From Stenotrophomonas maltophilia R551-3 (GTDB lineage: Bacteria > Pseudomonadota > Gammaproteobacteria > Xanthomonadales > Xanthomonadaceae): DNA of 64,000 nt. The notes beneath the pieces are model-generated. The model saw nothing but the letters and a program-made list of their open reading frames with translations. It was not told where the DNA came from and searched no databases. The stretch lies in contig NC_011071.1 in NCBI RefSeq assembly GCF_000020665.1, positions 486,501-550,500 on the forward strand, given 5' to 3'. The position numbers were made by a program, and so were the translations under genes. Of the stretch, positions 49,482 through 57,144 are shown one piece after another (positions within the stretch are counted from its first letter, which is position 1; each line of letters opens with the position of its first letter).

Positions 49482-50393
49482 TCATGGCCACTGCATCTCG
49501 CCCTTGGCCACCTTCGCACTCAGCTCCAGCGACGCCACGCCTGCCAGCTTCGGATAGCGCGACTGCATCGCCTTCACCAGCGCCGCACTGTCCTTCGCCT
49601 TTGCCGCCTCAACATCGAACGCACGGATGTAGTCTGCGGTGAAGCGCAGCGCACTGGCATCCAGTGCCGCACCCGGCGCGTAATGCCCCGGCACCACCAC
49701 CTTCGGCTTCAGTGCCTGCAGCCGCTGCAGGGTCTGCAGCCAGTCGGCGTGCGACTTCGGGGTCTGCGTGTCGGCCATCCACACGTGTTCGCCCGCCACC
49801 ACCGGAATGCCACCGACGATCGCGCGCAGCGTCGGCACCCATAGCACCGTGCGGTCCGGGGACGGGCCATCGAGGCCGATCAGCGGCAGGCGCTGGCCTT
49901 CCAGTTGCAGGGCATCGCCGTCCAGCACCTGCGGCACCACGATGCGCGCCGGCACGTCGGCGCCCATCTTCGGTCCCCAGTAGGCCAGTTTGCCGGCCTG
50001 GGTCTGCTGGATGTGAGCGACGGTCTGCGCAGTGGCGACGATGCGCGCCTGCGGGAACGCGTCCTGCAGCGTGGCCAGGCCGAAGTAGTAATCCGGATCG
50101 CCGTGGCTGATGTAGATCGTGGTCAGCTGCTTGCCGCTGGCGCGGATCAGATCCACCAGCTTGCGCGCATCGCTGGCGCCGAACTGTGCGTTGACCAGGA
50201 TCGCATCGTGGCGGCCTTCGACCAGCACCGAGGACACCGAGAACATCGCCTGCGGGCCGGGATGGAAGGTCTGCAGGTGCAGCTGGGATTTCGTCACCGT
50301 GGCCGGCGCCGCGGTGGCCGGTGCGGCCAGCAGCGGCGCACTGGTGAAGGTGGCGGCCAGGGCGAGGGGAAGCAGCAGGGCAGCGGTACGCAT
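49482..50393 (-). CDS. Exported metallo-beta-lactamase-fold protein with altered metal motif
   Basis: A 303-residue protein from ATG 50393; the frame continues upstream through a repeat and is not used. The signal peptide ends near LLAAPATA (residue 24). The MBL fold is seen (FSVSSVLVEGRHDAILVNAQ, then YISHGDPDYYFGLATL). The usual HxHxDH motif reads HGDPDY: first His and the Asp remain, the second and third His are Asp and Tyr. GEHVWMADTQT and VPGHYAPG give the later ligand positions. A metal-poor or shifted active site is possible. Periplasmic; substrate unknown. Confidence 0.85.
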   Translation of the reverse strand: MRTAALLLPLALAATFTSAPLLAAPATAAPATVTKSQLHLQTFHPGPQAMFSVSSVLVEGRHDAILVNAQFGASDARKLVDLIRASGKQLTTIYISHGDPDYYFGLATLQDAFPQARIVATAQTVAHIQQTQAGKLAYWGPKMGADVPARIVVPQVLDGDALQLEGQRLPLIGLDGPSPDRTVLWVPTLRAIVGGIPVVAGEHVWMADTQTPKSHADWLQTLQRLQALKPKVVVPGHYAPGAALDASALRFTADYIRAFDVEAAKAKDSAALVKAMQSRYPKLAGVASLELSAKVAKGEMQWP

Positions 50394-50414
50394 GGGAATT
50401 CCTTGTGGCGGATG

Positions 50415-50470
50415 GCGAGCCGAGCGTGGGCGCGGCTCTACAGGTGGGTAGCGCCGGGCCATGCCCGGCG
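50415..50470 (+). repeat. GTAG stem-loop with a degenerate neighbour
   Basis: A perfect GTAGCGCCGGGCC copy at 50448-50470, with an imperfect GAGCCGAGCGTG... stem before it at 50415-50441. Confidence 0.8.
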
Positions 50471-50478
50471 GCCTGGCA

Positions 50479-51117
50479 TCAGTACGCCGCGGTGATGATC
50501 TGCTTCGGGTAGCGGTGCGCTTCCAGCTCGGCGACGAACGCCGCGCCGTAGTCGGCGTAGCTGATGCGGCTGTGGCCGCTGGCGTCGGCCAGGAACGCCT
50601 TGGGCTGCACGCGGTACTGGCCGCGCTCTTCGCCCGGGCCGATTTCGGCGGCCGGCGAGAAGAAGGTCCAGTCCAGGTCATCCACCGCCTGCAGGCGGTT
50701 GAACGCCTCACGGTGGGCCAGTGCGTACGGCTTGTAGGCCTCCGGGAAGGTGGGGGTATCGACCAGCTGCACGCCGGGCGCGACTTCCAGGCTGCCGGCG
50801 CCACCGACCACGACCAGGCGCGGCACGCCGGCCTTGCGTGCGGCAGCAGCCAGCTGCGCGGCGACCTCGCCGACGCGGCCGATGTCATCGCCCGGGCGCG
50901 GGCCGTAGGCACTGGCCAGCACGTCGTGGCCGGCGATGGCGGCGACCAGCGCGTCCGGGTCATCCAGCGAGGCGATCACCGGATGGGCACCGGCCAGTTC
51001 AGCCGGAAGGTCCTGTGCGCTGCGCACGATGACGGTGAGTTCGTGGCCGCGGGCCAGCGCGTGGCGGGCGATCTGGCGGCCGATGTTGCCGGTGGAACCA
51101 ACGAGGGCGATCTTCAT
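50479..51117 (-). CDS. NAD(P)-binding (NmrA/atypical SDR-like) oxidoreductase
   Basis: A 212-residue protein; ATG 51117 (MKIALVGSTGNIGRQIARHA) chosen; the long open frame beyond is the shadow of the LysR gene. The Rossmann motif GSTGNIGRQI is at residues 7-16, followed by VIVRSAQDLPAE, DVLASAYGPRPGDD, VVVGGAGSLEVA, and LDWTFFSPAAEIGPG as in the NAD(P)H-binding/YwnB-like atypical SDR group. It is divergent from a LysR gene, whose protein probably controls it. The substrate is unknown; related proteins are quinone or flavin reductases. Confidence 0.88.
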   Translation of the reverse strand: MKIALVGSTGNIGRQIARHALARGHELTVIVRSAQDLPAELAGAHPVIASLDDPDALVAAIAGHDVLASAYGPRPGDDIGRVGEVAAQLAAAARKAGVPRLVVVGGAGSLEVAPGVQLVDTPTFPEAYKPYALAHREAFNRLQAVDDLDWTFFSPAAEIGPGEERGQYRVQPKAFLADASGHSRISYADYGAAFVAELEAHRYPKQIITAAY

Positions 51118-51225
51118 GGCAGGACTCCGTGGGGCGGTGTGGGGTGGGAATGGGGCCACTCTAGGCCGCTGCAGTCGCTCGAAAAACAGCGTATAACGCG
51201 CTTGTTTGTTGCATGGATCGAGCAT

Positions 51226-52155
51226 ATGGACCGATTGACCGCCATGACCGTGTTCGTCGAGGTCGCCGAGCGCGGCAGCCTCACCGCCGCCGCCGAGGTG
51301 CTGGACATGTCGCGGGCGATGGTCAGCCGCTACCTGGCCGAGGTCGAGGGCTGGCTGGGGGCGCGCCTGCTGCACCGGACCACGCGCCGGGTCAGCCTGA
51401 CCGGGCCGGGCGAGGCAGCGCTGGCGCGCTTCCGGCAGATGCTGGCGATCGGCGAGGAACTGCGGGGCGAACTGGCCAGCGATGACCCCGAGCCGCATGG
51501 CACGCTGCGGGTAACCGCCAGTGTCTCGTTCGGGCAAAGCCACCTGGCGCGGGCGGTGGCCGGCTTCGTCGCACGCCACCCGGCAGCGCGCATCGAACTG
51601 CTGCTGGTCGACCGCACGGTGAACCTGGTGGAAGAGCGCGTGGATCTGGCGGTGCGCATCGCCCGCCAGATCGACCCGAGCCTGATCGCGCGGCGGCTGG
51701 CCACCTGCCGTTCGGTGCTGTGCGCGACGCCGTCCTACCTGCAGGCGCGTGGCACACCGACCGCGCCCGAGCATCTGGCCGCGCACAACTGCCTGACCCA
51801 TCACTACGTCGGCAAGAGCCTGTGGCAGCTGCACCGTGAAGGCCGTTCGCTGTCGGTGGCGGTGGGCGGCAACATCAGCGCCAACGAAGCGTCACTGCTG
51901 CTGGAGGCAGTACGCGCCGGTGCCGGCATCGCCATGCTGCCGACCTACCAGGTGGCGCCGTTCCTGCGCAGTGGCGAACTGATCGAACTGCTGCCCGAAT
52001 TCAGTCTGGACGAACTGGGCATTCATGCGGTGTACGCGTCACGGCGCCAGCAGCCCGCTATCATGCGGCGATTCCTGGACTTCCTGGCCGAGTGCTTCGC
52101 CAGCCCGGCCTTCCAGGATCTGGATTGGCGCCCACCGGGCAAGGAGAACACATGA
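51226..52155 (+). CDS. LysR family transcriptional regulator
   Basis: A 309-residue protein; ATG 51226 (MDRLTAMTVFVEVAERGSLT) chosen. The winged helix-turn-helix SLTAAAEVLDMSRAMVSRYL is followed by LGARLLHRTTRRVSLTGPGE, and the effector domain contains LRVTASVSFGQSHLARAVAG and LCATPSYLQARGTPTAPEHL. The subgroup is CrgA/DmlR-like. Divergent from an NAD(P)-binding protein gene; the usual model is activation of that neighbour and self-repression. The following methyltransferase gene overlaps by 4 bases, so it is co-transcribed, unusual for a LysR. Confidence 0.93.
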   Translation: MDRLTAMTVFVEVAERGSLTAAAEVLDMSRAMVSRYLAEVEGWLGARLLHRTTRRVSLTGPGEAALARFRQMLAIGEELRGELASDDPEPHGTLRVTASVSFGQSHLARAVAGFVARHPAARIELLLVDRTVNLVEERVDLAVRIARQIDPSLIARRLATCRSVLCATPSYLQARGTPTAPEHLAAHNCLTHHYVGKSLWQLHREGRSLSVAVGGNISANEASLLLEAVRAGAGIAMLPTYQVAPFLRSGELIELLPEFSLDELGIHAVYASRRQQPAIMRRFLDFLAECFASPAFQDLDWRPPGKENT

Positions 52156-52943
52156 ACCATGGACAGGCCTTGATCGACCACAACCGTGCTGCCTGGGACC
52201 GCCAGGCCAGCGAAGTGCGCGAATGGTCGCGCCCGGTGGAAAGCTCAACGATTGCCGCCGCGCGCGAGGGCCGCTGGCAGGTACATCTGACCCCGCGCGC
52301 GTTGCCACTGGACTGGATGGGTGATGTGCGCGGCCGTCGCATCCTGTGCCTGGCGTCGGGCGGTGGACAGCAGGCGCCGGTGCTGGCGGCGGCCGGGGCA
52401 GACGTCACCGTGTTCGACCTGTCCGATGGGCAGCTGGAACAGGACCGCGCGGTCGCCGCGCGCGATGGCCTGCAGCTGCGCACCGTGCAGGGTGACATGC
52501 GCGATCTGCACGTATTCGCCAACGACAGTTTCGATGTGGTGTTCCACCCGATCTCGAACCTGTACGTGCCCGACGTGCGCCCCGTGTGGACCGAATGCCG
52601 GCGCGTGCTGGCGCGCGACGGCATGCTGATGGCCAGCTTCTACAACCCGGTGCTGTTCGTTGGCGCGCGCGATCCGCAGCTGGATGCACAGGGCCTGATC
52701 CGGCCGCAGTACGCCATTCCCTATTCGGACCTGGAAGACCTGCCGCCGGCCGAGCGCGAGGCGAAGCTGGCACGGGGCGACGCACTGACCTTCGGCCACA
52801 GCCTGACCGAACTGATCGGGGGCCAGCTGGATGCCGGCTTCATCATCGATCGCTTCATGGAAGACTGGCAGCCGCAGCCGCGCTTCCTGATCGATCGCTA
52901 TCTGCCCACCTTCCTGGCGACCCGCGCGCGCCGGATCGGCTGA
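52152..52943 (+). CDS. Class I SAM-dependent methyltransferase
   Basis: A 263-residue protein; ATG 52152 follows GGAGAA and overlaps the LysR stop (ATGA). Motif I is ILCLASGGGQQAPVLAAAGA, motif II the acidic VTVFDLSDGQLEQD, motif III SFDVVFHPISNLYV. The N-terminal HNRAAWDRQASE and the ending LIDRYLPTFLATR suit the widespread small-molecule methyltransferase group (Methyltransf_11). A cytosolic enzyme of unknown substrate. Coupled to the LysR gene but no related biosynthesis gene is present. Confidence 0.88.
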   Translation: MNHGQALIDHNRAAWDRQASEVREWSRPVESSTIAAAREGRWQVHLTPRALPLDWMGDVRGRRILCLASGGGQQAPVLAAAGADVTVFDLSDGQLEQDRAVAARDGLQLRTVQGDMRDLHVFANDSFDVVFHPISNLYVPDVRPVWTECRRVLARDGMLMASFYNPVLFVGARDPQLDAQGLIRPQYAIPYSDLEDLPPAEREAKLARGDALTFGHSLTELIGGQLDAGFIIDRFMEDWQPQPRFLIDRYLPTFLATRARRIG

Positions 52944-52969
52944 GGCGGATCGGCGCAAAAACCAGCGGC

Positions 52970-52984
52970 GTACAATGGACGGCC
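52970..52984 (+). promoter_or_regulatory. Likely promoter -10 region of gph
   Basis: GTACAATGGACGGCC, identical over 15 bases to the element before rsmC. TACAAT at 52971 would put the transcript start near 52983, after the ATG at 52975. This favours the TTG at 53008 as the gph start. Confidence 0.5.
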
Positions 52985-53007
52985 CCACGTCATGCAGGTG
53001 CCGTCCC

Positions 53008-53664
53008 TTGTCGTATCCCTATCCGCTGGTCGTGTTCGACCTTGATGGCACGCTGGTCGACAGCGCAGCTGATATCGCCGAAGCACTGAACCGCACGCTG
53101 GAGGACATCGGTGTGGCACGCGTGCCGGAAACCACGGTGCTCGGTTGGATCGGCGACGGTGTGCGCCGCCTGGTCGAACAGGCCGTGCATGCGGCCGGCC
53201 GCGAGGTGGACCTGGCCGAAGTGATGCCGGTATTCATGGTGCACTACCGTGAGTGCCTGCTGCGTAGCCCGCGTCTGTTCGATGGCGTGGCTGAAGCACT
53301 GGCGCGACTGCGTGCGCGCAACGTGCCGCTGGCGATCTGCACCAACAAGCCCGAAGCGCTGGTGCCACCGCTGCTGCAGCACCTGGGTATCGGTGATGCG
53401 TTCGCGCTGGTGCTGGGTGGCGACTCCCTGCCGCAGCGCAAGCCCAGTGGTGAACCGCTGCGGCATATGGCCGCGCACTTCGGGCTGCCTGTAGAGGCGT
53501 GCCTGATGGTCGGTGATTCGTTGACCGACTACCGCGCCGCCGAAGATGCAGGCATGCCGATCGCGCTGGTGCGTTACGGCTATCCGCGCGGCCTGGATCT
53601 GGCCACCGCGCATGCGGTGGCGGTGATCGACGACCTGCGTGAGTTGCCGGGGTTGAAGGGCTGA
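53008..53664 (+). CDS. gph: Phosphoglycolate phosphatase Gph
   Basis: TTG 53008 (L/M-SYPYPLVVFDLDGTLVDSA) is preferred, giving 218 residues; ATG 52975 is inside the presumed -10/start region. HAD motif I FDLDGTLVDSAADI, motif II AICTNKP, motif III Lys in QRKPSGEPLRHMA, motif IV VGDSLTDYRAAEDAG. WIGDGVRRLVEQAV is characteristic of proteobacterial Gph. It removes 2-phosphoglycolate made during DNA repair of 3'-phosphoglycolate ends. Single gene. Confidence 0.9.
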   Translation: MSYPYPLVVFDLDGTLVDSAADIAEALNRTLEDIGVARVPETTVLGWIGDGVRRLVEQAVHAAGREVDLAEVMPVFMVHYRECLLRSPRLFDGVAEALARLRARNVPLAICTNKPEALVPPLLQHLGIGDAFALVLGGDSLPQRKPSGEPLRHMAAHFGLPVEACLMVGDSLTDYRAAEDAGMPIALVRYGYPRGLDLATAHAVAVIDDLRELPGLKG

Positions 53665-53714
53665 TGCAACGGATAACGCCGGTCACCGGGCGGTAACCCG
53701 GGCCGACGCAATGG

Positions 53715-53791
53715 GTAGTGCCGGCCGCTGGCCGGCAAGCCGGAACGCGTTGCCGAAGGTCATGATGTTGCCGGCCAGCGGCCGGCACTAC
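53715..53791. repeat. Inverted pair of GTAG stem-loops (GCCGGCC type)
   Basis: GTAGTGCCGGCC at 53715-53737 and its mirror at 53769-53791, the same stem type and spacing style as the pair at 14396-14470. Confidence 0.88.
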
Positions 53792-53805
53792 CATGACCGT
53801 CGCGG

Positions 53806-55647
53806 TCACTTCGGCTGGTAACGCACGCTCAGCTGGTACTCGCGACCAGGCTGGTTGAACCACGCCACCGTCTCGTAGCGGCGGTCGAACACGTTGGCGG
53901 CACGCGCCAGCAGCGACCACTCCGGCGTCAGCGCGTACTCGGCGCGCAGGTCCAGCGTGCCGTAGCCGCCGACCTTCACTGCGTTGGCGGCATCGTCATA
54001 GCGCTTGCCCGCACCCTGCACGGTCAGGCCGGCGCGGAAATCACCGAAGCGGCGGTCAATGTCCAGGCGCGCGGTCTGCTGCGCGCGGCGCGGCAGCCAG
54101 TTGTCGAACTGGGTGCTGCCGTGGGTGCGGTTGCGTGGGTCGGTGTAGCTTAGCTGCGCATTGATGTCGAAACCGGCCAGCAGCACGCCACCGGTCAGCT
54201 CGGCGCCACGGATGCGTGCCTTCTCCACCTGCTGCATTTTCATTGTGGACGCATCGTAGGTGATCAGGTCATCAATGCGGGTCTCGTATACGTCCAGGCC
54301 CCAGTGCCAACCTTTGCCGTGCTGCGAAACGCCGAGGTTTGCGCTCTTGGACTTTTCCGGGTTCAACGTTGGCACGCCGCTCCACGGGTCATACAGGTCA
54401 CTGAAGGTCGGTGCCTTGAACGCCGTGCCGTAGCTGGCATTGACGCGCAGGCCGTGCTCCAGTTCCATCGCCCAGCCCACGCTGCCGGTGGCATGGTTGC
54501 CGAACTGCTGGTTGTCGTCGTTGCGCGCGCTGACCTGCAGCTGATGGCGGCCGAAGCGGCCCTGGTACTGCACGAACACGCCGGTGTTGCGGCGGCTGTC
54601 GACCAGATATCCGGCGCTGCTGCCATCCAGGTTGTCCTCACTCCAGTCCACGCCGGTGCTCAGCAGCTGACCTTCGGCCAGCGTGATGTCACCCTGCAGC
54701 GAGGCGCTGTCACGATGGGTCTGCGCGCTGCCAAACACCCCTGGTGCACCGAAGTTGTCGGATTCATTGTCGCTGCGGCCGACGTTGGCAGTGAATGCCA
54801 GGCGTTCGGACGGGGTGTAGCGCACCTTGCCGGCCAGGACCTGCTGGCGGGTTTCCGAGTAGTTGTAGTAACCGTCGTAGTGGTTCTTGCCGTCGGCGCG
54901 CAGCGCGCTGCCTTCCACGTTCCACTGGTCGTTGAAGCTGTAGCCGCCACGCAGGCTCTTGGACAGGTTGCGGTAGCCGTCGCGGTCGGGTTCGTCTGCG
55001 AAGCAGCCGGCGAACAGCGTGGCCGAGCCGCGGCAGGCATCGATGCCGTCGGAGTGCTGGTAGGCGATGTCGGCGCCGAACCAGCCGCGCTCGGTACCAC
55101 CGCCGATGCCGCCGCTGGCTTCGCGCAGGCCATTGCTGCCGCCACCGAGCTGGAAGTGCGGGGCGAAGTCGCCCTGGTTGCGGCGGGTGAAGATCTGGAT
55201 CACGCCGCCGATGGCATCGGCACCGTACAGGCTCGACTGCGGGCCGCGTACGATTTCGACGCGCTCGATCTGCGCCAGCGGCAGGTCCTGGTACATGGCC
55301 AGGCCGAGATCGGCGCTGTTGATGCGCACGCCATCCACCAGCACCACGGTGTGGCCGGAGTTGGTGCCGCGCAGGAACAGCGAGCTCTGCTTGCCGAGGC
55401 CGCCAGCATTGGTCAGGTTGATGCCTGCGCGGCCGCGCAGCAGCTCCTGCAGCGAGGTGGCCTGGCTGGATTCGATCTGCGCGCGGTCGATTACCTGCGC
55501 CGGCGCGATGCTGTACTGCAGGGCGATCGGGGTGCGGGTGGCGGTGACCAGGATCTGGTCAAGCGCGGTGGTGTCATCGGCGGCCTGGGCCAGCGCGGGA
55601 AGGGCGGCGAGCACGGCCAGGGACAGCATTCGGGACTGCAGCTTCAT
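53806..55647 (-). CDS. btuB: TonB-dependent vitamin B12 receptor BtuB
   Basis: A 613-residue protein; ATG 55647 (MKLQSRMLSLAVLAALPALA) chosen with GGAG upstream, inside the leader formed by a cobalamin riboswitch. The signal peptide ends ALAQA (residue 23). The TonB box region is LDQILVTATRTP (about 30). The plug (40-150) has LRGRAGINLTNAGGLGKQSS, VVLVDGVRINS and YGADAIGGVIQIFTRR. The barrel follows to the C-terminal FDRRYETVAWFNQPGREYQL. It imports cobalamin across the outer membrane. The riboswitch makes the assignment secure. Confidence 0.96.
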   Translation of the reverse strand: MKLQSRMLSLAVLAALPALAQAADDTTALDQILVTATRTPIALQYSIAPAQVIDRAQIESSQATSLQELLRGRAGINLTNAGGLGKQSSLFLRGTNSGHTVVLVDGVRINSADLGLAMYQDLPLAQIERVEIVRGPQSSLYGADAIGGVIQIFTRRNQGDFAPHFQLGGGSNGLREASGGIGGGTERGWFGADIAYQHSDGIDACRGSATLFAGCFADEPDRDGYRNLSKSLRGGYSFNDQWNVEGSALRADGKNHYDGYYNYSETRQQVLAGKVRYTPSERLAFTANVGRSDNESDNFGAPGVFGSAQTHRDSASLQGDITLAEGQLLSTGVDWSEDNLDGSSAGYLVDSRRNTGVFVQYQGRFGRHQLQVSARNDDNQQFGNHATGSVGWAMELEHGLRVNASYGTAFKAPTFSDLYDPWSGVPTLNPEKSKSANLGVSQHGKGWHWGLDVYETRIDDLITYDASTMKMQQVEKARIRGAELTGGVLLAGFDINAQLSYTDPRNRTHGSTQFDNWLPRRAQQTARLDIDRRFGDFRAGLTVQGAGKRYDDAANAVKVGGYGTLDLRAEYALTPEWSLLARAANVFDRRYETVAWFNQPGREYQLSVRYQPK

Positions 55648-55766
55648 CGGGGGAACTCCGGGTGCCACGCACGCCCGCGTGGCGAAGGGGAGGAGCCGCG
55701 AAGGCAGGCACGCGCCGATGCCGCAGCACAGGCCGCGATCATCCAGCGCCATGCCCACCGCATCGC

Positions 55767-55966
55767 GACCTGAGGCTTCCGGGCCGGTCTCCGGGCTTGC
55801 CGCCGGGTGGCGCGAGGCCACCGTCCAGGCGCCTTCCCATGCCTGCGGCACAGTGGCGGTGTTGCCTGGAACTGACGTGCTTACCGTTGCGGGGGCAGCG
55901 CCGGCATGGCGTGGAATCACGCGTCACCGGCTTCCCGTTTCAACCTGCCGGCCATGGCCGCAGGTC
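55767..55966 (-). ncRNA. Cobalamin (AdoCbl) riboswitch upstream of btuB
   Basis: Read on the minus strand, GACCTG (55966-55961) pairs with CAGGTC (55772-55767) to form P1. Between them come the conserved GGGAAGCCGGTG, CGCTGCCCCCGCAACGGTAA, GCCACTGT, GGGAAGGCG and the B12 box-like AGCCCGGAGACCGGCC, all in family order and spacing. The 120 bases to the btuB ATG would contain the expression platform that hides the ribosome site or terminates when adenosylcobalamin is bound. Confidence 0.93.
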
Positions 55967-56006
55967 ACCTGGAAGTGCGCGCAGTCTACGGCATCGCAGG
56001 CAGCCC

Positions 56007-56027
56007 GTAGCGTCGAGCTTGCTCGAC
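56007..56027 (+). repeat. GTAG stem-loop (GTCGAGC type)
   Basis: GTAGCGTCGAGCTTGCTCGAC, a small stem upstream of the riboswitch promoter and between divergent genes. Confidence 0.75.
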
Positions 56028-56118
56028 TGCCCTTAGAATGGCCCCTTGATCCCGTGGTGCCGTTGCCGATGTCCGCCCGTTTTCCGTTGTACCTGCGTCG
56101 CCCGCATGGGATGCACGC

Positions 56119-56697
56119 ATGATCCTCGACCTGGTCCGCCACGCCGGCAATGGTCGCGATGAATTCCTCGATGGCCGCAGCGATCCGCCGCAGCTGGCCC
56201 GCCTGCCACAGGAACTGGTCGAGGCCTACGCCGCGCATCCCTGGGAGCGGGTGATCAGCTCGCCGCGCCTGCGCTCGCTGCACACCGCCATGGCACTGGC
56301 CACCCCACGCGGGCTGGACGTGGACGCGGACGAGGAATGGGAAGAACTGGACTTCGGTGATTGGGACGGGCAGTCGCTGTTCGACCTGCCTGAGGATGCG
56401 CTGGCCGCTTTCCATGCTGACCCGCATGCGTTCCCACCACCGAATGGTGAAAGCTGGGGCCACTTTGAGCGACGTATCGCACGCGCGCTGGATCGCCTGC
56501 TCGATGATGACGATCCGGTGCCGACGCTGGTGGTCAGCCATGGCGGTCCGCTGCGTATGGTGCTGTCGCAGGTCTGTGGACTGCCGATGTCGCTATGCTG
56601 GGCCCTGCGCATCGACCACGGCACCCGCCTGCGGGTGTGGCTGGAGCGAGGTGAGGTCGGGCTGGTGGGCGAACTGCTGGAGCTGCAGCAGCCCTGA
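56119..56697 (+). CDS. Histidine phosphatase family protein (possible alpha-ribazole phosphatase)
   Basis: A 192-residue protein from ATG 56119. The phosphohistidine motif reads LVRHAGN (RHG-type), then WERVISSPRLRSLHTAMAL, EEWEELDFGDWDGQSL (catalytic Glu region) and VVSHGGPLRMVLSQ (second His). These fit the phosphoglycerate-mutase-like superfamily and the CobC alpha-ribazole phosphatase group. Adjacent divergent btuB with a cobalamin riboswitch supports a role in B12 salvage, but the riboswitch is not on this strand. A 17-codon open frame overlaps its start by ATGA. Alternative: general phosphatase. Confidence 0.82.
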   Translation: MILDLVRHAGNGRDEFLDGRSDPPQLARLPQELVEAYAAHPWERVISSPRLRSLHTAMALATPRGLDVDADEEWEELDFGDWDGQSLFDLPEDALAAFHADPHAFPPPNGESWGHFERRIARALDRLLDDDDPVPTLVVSHGGPLRMVLSQVCGLPMSLCWALRIDHGTRLRVWLERGEVGLVGELLELQQP

Positions 56698-56706
56698 CGA
56701 ATCCGG

Positions 56707-56779
56707 TAGCGCCGGGCCATGCCCGGCGAATTCCACATCACCCGCGCTACGCGCTCGCCGGGCATGGCCCGGCGCTACC
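56707..56779. repeat. Inverted pair of GTAG stem-loops
   Basis: GTAGCGCCGGGCC at 56707-56729 and its inverse at 56757-56779 in an 84-base gap between convergent genes. Confidence 0.88.
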
Positions 56780-56781
56780 GG

Positions 56782-57144
56782 TCAATCCTCGTCGGCGCTC
56801 TCGGCCACGCTGTCTTCCGCGTCATCATCGGTGTCGAAGCGCTGCTCATGCACCGGTCCCGAGGCCGGGCCGGCCGCTTTCAACGGATGCGCGGCGATGC
56901 GCGCCTCATAGTCCTGCACCAGCGCATCGCGCTGCGGCTCGCTCAGTTCCTGCCAATGGCAGTCCAGCAACGCGCCTTCCAGTGAATAGAGCAGGTTCAA
57001 ACTGGGCTTGAAGCCGGCGCGCTTGACCTTGACGAAGGCGCCGACCGCGCCGATCGCCACCAGATCCTCGCGGCTGCGCAGGCCGACCTGGCGCAGCCAC
57101 GCCGCACTCTTCGGGCCGATGTTGCGCAGCTTCGGTGCGCTCAT
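56782..57144 (-). CDS. TfoX C-terminal domain protein
   Basis: A 120-residue protein from ATG 57144, overlapping the previous stop by 3-4 bases. Residues 1-85 are the TfoX_C helix-hairpin-helix domain: LRNIGPKSAAWLRQVGLRSR, LVAIGAVGAFVKVKRAGFKP, SLNLLYSLEGALLDCHWQEL. The TfoX N-terminal domain found in competence regulators is absent. The end is acidic (TDDDAEDSVAESADED). A regulator or DNA-interacting function is possible; competence control cannot be claimed from the C-domain alone. Co-transcribed with the free-Met-sulfoxide reductase. Confidence 0.88.
   Translation of the reverse strand: MSAPKLRNIGPKSAAWLRQVGLRSREDLVAIGAVGAFVKVKRAGFKPSLNLLYSLEGALLDCHWQELSEPQRDALVQDYEARIAAHPLKAAGPASGPVHEQRFDTDDDAEDSVAESADED

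Noticed and set aside
49482..50963. Extended start for the metallo-beta-lactamase-fold gene
   Set aside because: Extension runs through a GTAG repeat and the antisense of the NAD(P)-binding gene; the signal peptide begins at 50393.
55067..56122. 351-codon plus-strand frame over btuB leader
   Set aside because: Antisense to btuB and the riboswitch; only the last 17 codons are of possible interest and are listed separately.
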